From assembly GCA_003241385.1 (NCBI GenBank), contig QFPO01000007.1, positions 1 through 64,000 on the forward strand: a stretch of DNA of 64,000 nt, read 5' to 3'. The stretch is from Rhodanobacter denitrificans. Lineage in GTDB: Bacteria > Pseudomonadota > Gammaproteobacteria > Xanthomonadales > Rhodanobacteraceae. The translations under genes were made by a program, and so were the position numbers. Numbering within the stretch: position 1 is the first letter of the stretch; every line of letters starts with the position of its first letter. Below the pieces are notes generated by a model. The model saw only the letters and a list, made by a program, of their open reading frames with translations. It did no database searches and was not told the origin of the DNA. Below, piece after piece: positions 63,734-64,000 of this stretch.

Positions 63734-64000
63734 TCAGTCCAGCACGACCAGGAATTCGGTGGCCAGCGCTTCCGGCCGTACCGCGCGAGTCTCCGGGCTG
63801 CGGTGCAGCCGGACGAGGTTGTGCTGTTCCAGATTCCGCAGGGTGCGGGAGAGGTTGCTGGCGGCGCGGCCTGAAAGTTCGGCCAGTTCCTGAAGCGTCC
63901 GCGGTTGCTTGTCCCGAATCAGGCGCAAGAGCGTCCGGTTCTCATCGGACAGCACACCCGCCAGTTGACGCCATGAGGCGAACCAGATGGTTGGTGTGAG
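63734..64000 (-). CDS. Helix-turn-helix regulator, C-terminal part, cut by the right edge
   Basis: The frame is open to the edge; reading on from the apparent GTG at 63955 gives more protein (...IWFASWRQLAGVLSDENRTLL), so the true start is outside. The visible 88 codons hold a winged helix (TLLRLIRDKQPRTLQELAELSGRAASNLSRTLRNLEQHNLVRL). It resembles the HVO_A0114 type of DNA-binding proteins that sit beside toxin or restriction genes. It lies 45 bp upstream of hsdM and may control the operon. Confidence 0.7.
   Translation of the reverse strand, partial: LTPTIWFASWRQLAGVLSDENRTLLRLIRDKQPRTLQELAELSGRAASNLSRTLRNLEQHNLVRLHRSPETRAVRPEALATEFLVVLD

Overview
The window reads as chromosome of a GC-rich gammaproteobacterium, most likely of the Xanthomonadales/Lysobacterales. 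Supporting signs are a XanB2-type chorismatase, the hemD-hemX-hemY set, rep, prlC, mtfA, birA-coaX and a secreted beta-propeller protein ending in a GlyPhe/SerPhe-Asp type tail seen in this group. From about 49.36 kb to the right edge the DNA is visibly less GC-rich and carries an integrase remnant and a type I restriction-modification locus, so it is read as an integrated island that runs out of the window.

Layout. 0-0.58 kb: gene-poor, with a strong hairpin repeat and a candidate small RNA on the minus strand. 0.58-12 kb: housekeeping genes (an LTA-synthase-like alkaline phosphatase superfamily protein, xanB2-rlmI, a manganese riboswitch with an Alx/TerC gene, a rhomboid protease, a GNAT, tex, mnmG). 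12-12.5 kb: a textbook sigma-54 promoter driving an unrecognised 63-residue protein. 12.5-21.1 kb: a lipoprotein, a hotdog protein, hemD/hemX/hemY, a DUF2845 protein, a thioesterase, srkA, a PlsC-like acyltransferase and a YheT-like hydrolase.

21.1-37.0 kb is the most distinctive chromosomal part. Thirteen minus-strand reading frames (one a decayed Rieske oxygenase remnant) lie head to tail with very short gaps or ATGA overlaps, opposite a LysR regulator with a fitting T-N11-A box. In transcription order they are: citryl-CoA-lyase-like protein, family III CoA-transferase, DUF1302 porin-like protein, DUF1329 protein, YCF48-like propeller, RND/MMPL transporter, Rieske remnant, VOC protein, alpha/beta hydrolase, Rieske oxygenase, its flavin/[2Fe-2S] reductase, and a LeuC/LeuD pair. 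I infer a catabolic operon for an aromatic or other hydrophobic compound: an envelope trafficking module, an oxygenation and cleavage module, and a terminal module in which the aconitase-type LeuCD, the CoA-transferase and the lyase would turn a branched unsaturated diacid into acetyl-CoA plus an oxoacid. The substrate cannot be read from the sequence.

37-49.3 kb: rep helicase, a BON/CsbD stress pair, thymidine kinase, mtfA, a secreted protein, birA-coaX-SPOR, oligopeptidase A, threonine aldolase and a seven-blade repeat protein. The chromosome then breaks inside what looks like the fifth/sixth codon of an exodeoxyribonuclease III gene (MRIAT then a stop where Trp is expected), followed by integrase-type repeat sites and a truncated P4-like integrase. 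The island cargo visible here is two lipoproteins (one with a HExxH motif), a helix-turn-helix/coiled-coil protein, and the minus-strand operon regulator-hsdM-hsdS-AlbA_2 protein-hsdR-ygjP. The HsdS has a 200-residue C-terminal extension and the AlbA_2 gene is split by what looks like a one-base loss. No rRNA, tRNA or CRISPR array was seen.
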